From NCBI RefSeq assembly GCF_014639075.1, contig NZ_BMFS01000003.1, positions 1 to 64,000 of the forward strand: a stretch of DNA of 64,000 nt. Direction: 5' to 3'. Below are positions 60,958-64,000 of the stretch, piece by piece. The DNA is from Glycocaulis albus. GTDB taxonomy: Bacteria > Pseudomonadota > Alphaproteobacteria > Caulobacterales > Maricaulaceae. Every line of letters begins with the position of its first letter. The first letter of the stretch is position 1. The notes under the pieces were generated by a model. The model was not told where the DNA came from. It did no database searches and saw only the letters and a list, made by a program, of their open reading frames with translations. A program made the position numbers and the translations under genes.

Positions 60958-61629
60958 ATGTATGCGGTAATCAAGACCGGCGGGAAGCAGTACAAGGTGG
61001 CCGAGGGCGACCGTCTCGTCGTGGAAAAAATCGAGGGCGAAGCTGGCGACCAGGTCGTATTCGGCGAAGTTCTGATGCTGGGCGGCGAAAGCGGCGTGAC
61101 CGTGGGCAGCCCGCTGATCGACGGCGCGCAAGTGATCGGCGAGCTGGTGGAAGTGCGCAAGGGCGAGAAAGTCATCGTCTTCAAGAAGCGCCGCCGCCAG
61201 AACTACCGCCGCACCAAGGGTCACCGCCAGTGGGAAGCCTTCGTGTCGATCTCCGAGATCGTGCTGCCGGGCGCCAAGCCGAAAACAGCTGCCAAGGCGA
61301 AGGCCAAGCCGGCCGCAAAATCTGAGGACGCGCCAGCCAAGGCTGCGCCCAAGGCTGCTGCGCCCAAAGCTGCCGCGAAGGCTGAAAAGCCTGCCGAGAA
61401 GGCCGCACCGAAAGCCAAGGCAGCGGGCAATGATGATCTGACCCAGCTCAATGGTGTGGGCCCGGCCTATGCCAAGAAGCTGAACGCCGCCGGCGTGACC
61501 AGCTTTGCGCAGGTCGCCAGCTGGAAGGCTGCCGATCTGGACGCGCTGGACGCGGAAATCCCCGGCATCAAGGCGAAAGCTGAGACGGGCGACTGGGTGA
61601 AACAGGCCAAGGAACTGGCGAAGGGCTAA
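60958..61629 (+). CDS. rplU: Ribosomal protein bL21 with C-terminal helix-hairpin-helix extension
   Basis: Residues 1-105 are ordinary bL21 ([33 protein letters not shown]). The protein then continues with an Ala/Lys/Pro-rich linker (about 106-157: [20 protein letters not shown]) and a compact domain at about 158-223 ([20 protein letters not shown], ending [14 protein letters not shown]). [12 protein letters not shown] is a helix-hairpin-helix pattern of the kind that binds nucleic acids. At 223 residues it is about twice the usual length. Such extensions occur in some alphaproteobacterial bL21 proteins. AAGGTGA precedes the start. First gene of rplU-rpmA. Confidence 0.95.
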   Translation: MYAVIKTGGKQYKVAEGDRLVVEKIEGEAGDQVVFGEVLMLGGESGVTVGSPLIDGAQVIGELVEVRKGEKVIVFKKRRRQNYRRTKGHRQWEAFVSISEIVLPGAKPKTAAKAKAKPAAKSEDAPAKAAPKAAAPKAAAKAEKPAEKAAPKAKAAGNDDLTQLNGVGPAYAKKLNAAGVTSFAQVASWKAADLDALDAEIPGIKAKAETGDWVKQAKELAKG

Positions 61630-61675
61630 GCCCCGCGCCGTTCCGATAGCAGACAGAATCTGAGGAGAGCAGACA

Positions 61676-61945
61676 ATGGCTCACAAGAAGGCAGGCGGTT
61701 CATCCCGCAACGGACGCGACAGTGAAGGCCGGCGCCTTGGCGTCAAGAAGGCCGGCGGTCAGGCCGTGATTCCGGGCAATATCATCATTCGCCAGCGCGG
61801 CACGAAGTATTACCCCGGCGCCAATGTCGGCATGGGCAAGGATCACACCCTGTTCGCCCTTACCGAAGGCAAGGTGGAGTTCAACCGCAAGAAGGACGAC
61901 CGCATGTATGTGTCGGTCGCCCCGCTTAGCGACGCCGCCGAATAG
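61676..61945 (+). CDS. rpmA: Ribosomal protein bL27
   Basis: An 89-residue large-subunit protein near the peptidyl-transferase centre. The N-terminus [20 protein letters not shown], then LGVKKAGGQ, is the classic bL27 sequence. GAGGAG lies upstream. It follows rplU by 46 bp and is closed by the terminator at 62029-62056. Confidence 0.97.
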   Translation: MAHKKAGGSSRNGRDSEGRRLGVKKAGGQAVIPGNIIIRQRGTKYYPGANVGMGKDHTLFALTEGKVEFNRKKDDRMYVSVAPLSDAAE

Positions 61946-62028
61946 GGGTTTTCCCACGCTTCAGGCCGGGATCGCCCTTCGCAAGAAAAGGTGATCCCGG
62001 GCAGCACTGGCTGCAAAAGCTCTGAGAA

Positions 62029-62056
62029 GGGAGCGGGATCATCCCGCTCCCTTTTT
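62029..62056 (+). terminator. Rho-independent terminator of rplU-rpmA
   Basis: GGGAGCGGG and CCCGCTCCC form a 9-bp stem with a 5-base loop, followed by five T. Confidence 0.9.
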
Positions 62057-62102
62057 CGTTGCGCCGGTTTTCCTTCTTCCGGCCAGCGCTCTGGAGGCCG
62101 TC

Positions 62103-62663
62103 ATGCTGCAAGGCGCCATGACACCAGACTGGACACGCCCGCTGGAGAGCGAGCGGTTATCCTTGCGCACGCTCACACTGGAGGATGCAGGCTGGATTTC
62201 GGCCGGCACGACCAACCGCAAGGTCACCGACATGACCGGGCGCATCCCCTATCCCAACCCGCCTCTGGGCGCCGAGCTCTACGTGCTCACCTGCCGCGCG
62301 GCGGAAGCCAACAGAGGCGACAGGGTGCGGGCAATCATCCGCAACGATGACGGGGCCGGCTTGGGGATGATTGGCCTGCATCCACGCAAGGATGACGCAT
62401 GGGAGTTTGGCTACTGGCTGGCAGAACCCTTCTGGGGCCAGGGCTATGCCAGCGAAGCGGCTGGTCTGTTGCTACAAGCTGCCGATGCGGCCGGCATCAC
62501 GCCCATCGTCGCCGGGCATTATGCTGACAATGCCGCCTCGGGGCGTGTTCTGGAAAAGTGCGGCTTTGTCTATACCGGTGAAGTGGTCAACGCCTTCTCC
62601 AGCGGACGCATGGCATCGGCGCCCTGCCCGCGCATGGTGCGCAACTGCGCCAGCGCGTTATAA
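62103..62663 (+). CDS. GNAT-family N-acetyltransferase (RimJ/RimL-like)
   Basis: A 186-residue acetyltransferase of the RimJ/RimL type, using acetyl-CoA on a protein N-terminus or a small amine. Motifs are ESERLSLRTLTLEDAGW (about 15-31), FGYWLAEPFWGQGYASEAA (about 99-117, acetyl-CoA pyrophosphate loop), and NAASGRVLEKCGF (about 141-153). GGAGG lies 5 bases before the ATG at 62103; a second ATG five codons on is possible. It stands between rpmA and obgE, a frequent position for such a gene in alphaproteobacteria. Confidence 0.88.
   Translation: MLQGAMTPDWTRPLESERLSLRTLTLEDAGWISAGTTNRKVTDMTGRIPYPNPPLGAELYVLTCRAAEANRGDRVRAIIRNDDGAGLGMIGLHPRKDDAWEFGYWLAEPFWGQGYASEAAGLLLQAADAAGITPIVAGHYADNAASGRVLEKCGFVYTGEVVNAFSSGRMASAPCPRMVRNCASAL

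Positions 62664-64000
<1,337 letters not shown>

Overview
The window is chromosomal DNA from a high-GC alphaproteobacterium. The general stress response trio phyR-nepR-ecfG, a short IlvM-type regulatory subunit, the rplU-rpmA-obgE-nadD block, a TonB receptor and the DgcN/DgcA pair together suggest a marine or brackish member of the Maricaulales/Hyphomonadales/Caulobacterales area. That placement is inference. No phage, plasmid, CRISPR or rRNA was seen. One tRNA-Ser(CGA) is present.

Layout. Positions 1-68 look like the 3' end of an IS5-family transposase abutting proA. proB-proA (65-2466), an ABC-F ATPase (Uup type) and a DUF1254 protein follow. A TetR regulator (8596-9183) diverges from a saccharopine-dehydrogenase-like/Baeyer-Villiger monooxygenase pair across a 41-bp palindrome that overlaps a promoter. 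A carboxylesterase lipoprotein and leuS lead into one large minus-strand branched-chain operon: ilvC-ilvG-ilvM-leuA-ilvE-leuC-leuD. Divergent from it is thrA-like (AK-HSD)-thrB-thrC-ilvD. Each operon starts with its own attenuator: an Ile/Val/Leu-rich leader peptide plus terminator for ilv, and a Thr/Ile-rich leader peptide plus terminator for thr.

The middle (27.9-39.8 kb) has a lycopene-cyclase-like gene, an alpha/beta hydrolase, a D-aminoacylase-family amidohydrolase, an aminotransferase, an acyl-CoA thioesterase, an EAL protein, and the three-gene N-acetylglutaminylglutamine amide (NAGGN) osmoprotectant operon.

From 39.9 to 49.1 kb lies a general stress response island: csbD, a Crp/Fnr regulator, a small protein that resembles the sigma-like half of PhyR without a receiver, a PRC-barrel-like exported protein, DUF1328, phyR, nepR, ecfG, a HisKA_2 sensor kinase, an exported protein, and an ATP-grasp/class I amidotransferase pair. 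Five exact GGAAC-N16/17-CGTT EcfG promoters and one near match were read directly from the sequence. The receiver-less PhyR-like protein and the stress-controlled ATP-grasp/amidotransferase pair are the best candidates here for something undescribed.

From 49.2 to 60.5 kb is a D-amino-acid/peptidoglycan-fragment catabolic region: an exported D-aminoacylase, a YkvI-type transporter, DgcN, DgcA, a serine hydrolase, a TonB receptor and an XRE-cupin regulator. It is interrupted at 50738-51007 by a 270-bp foldback element (MITE-like) with about 25-bp terminal inverted repeats, whose end supplies the stop codon of a lipoprotein gene. The window closes with tRNA-Ser, rplU (with an extra C-terminal domain), rpmA, a GNAT acetyltransferase, obgE and the start of nadD. 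In many alphaproteobacteria proB-proA sit between obgE and nadD. Here they are about 60 kb away, on the other strand, beside the IS remnant.
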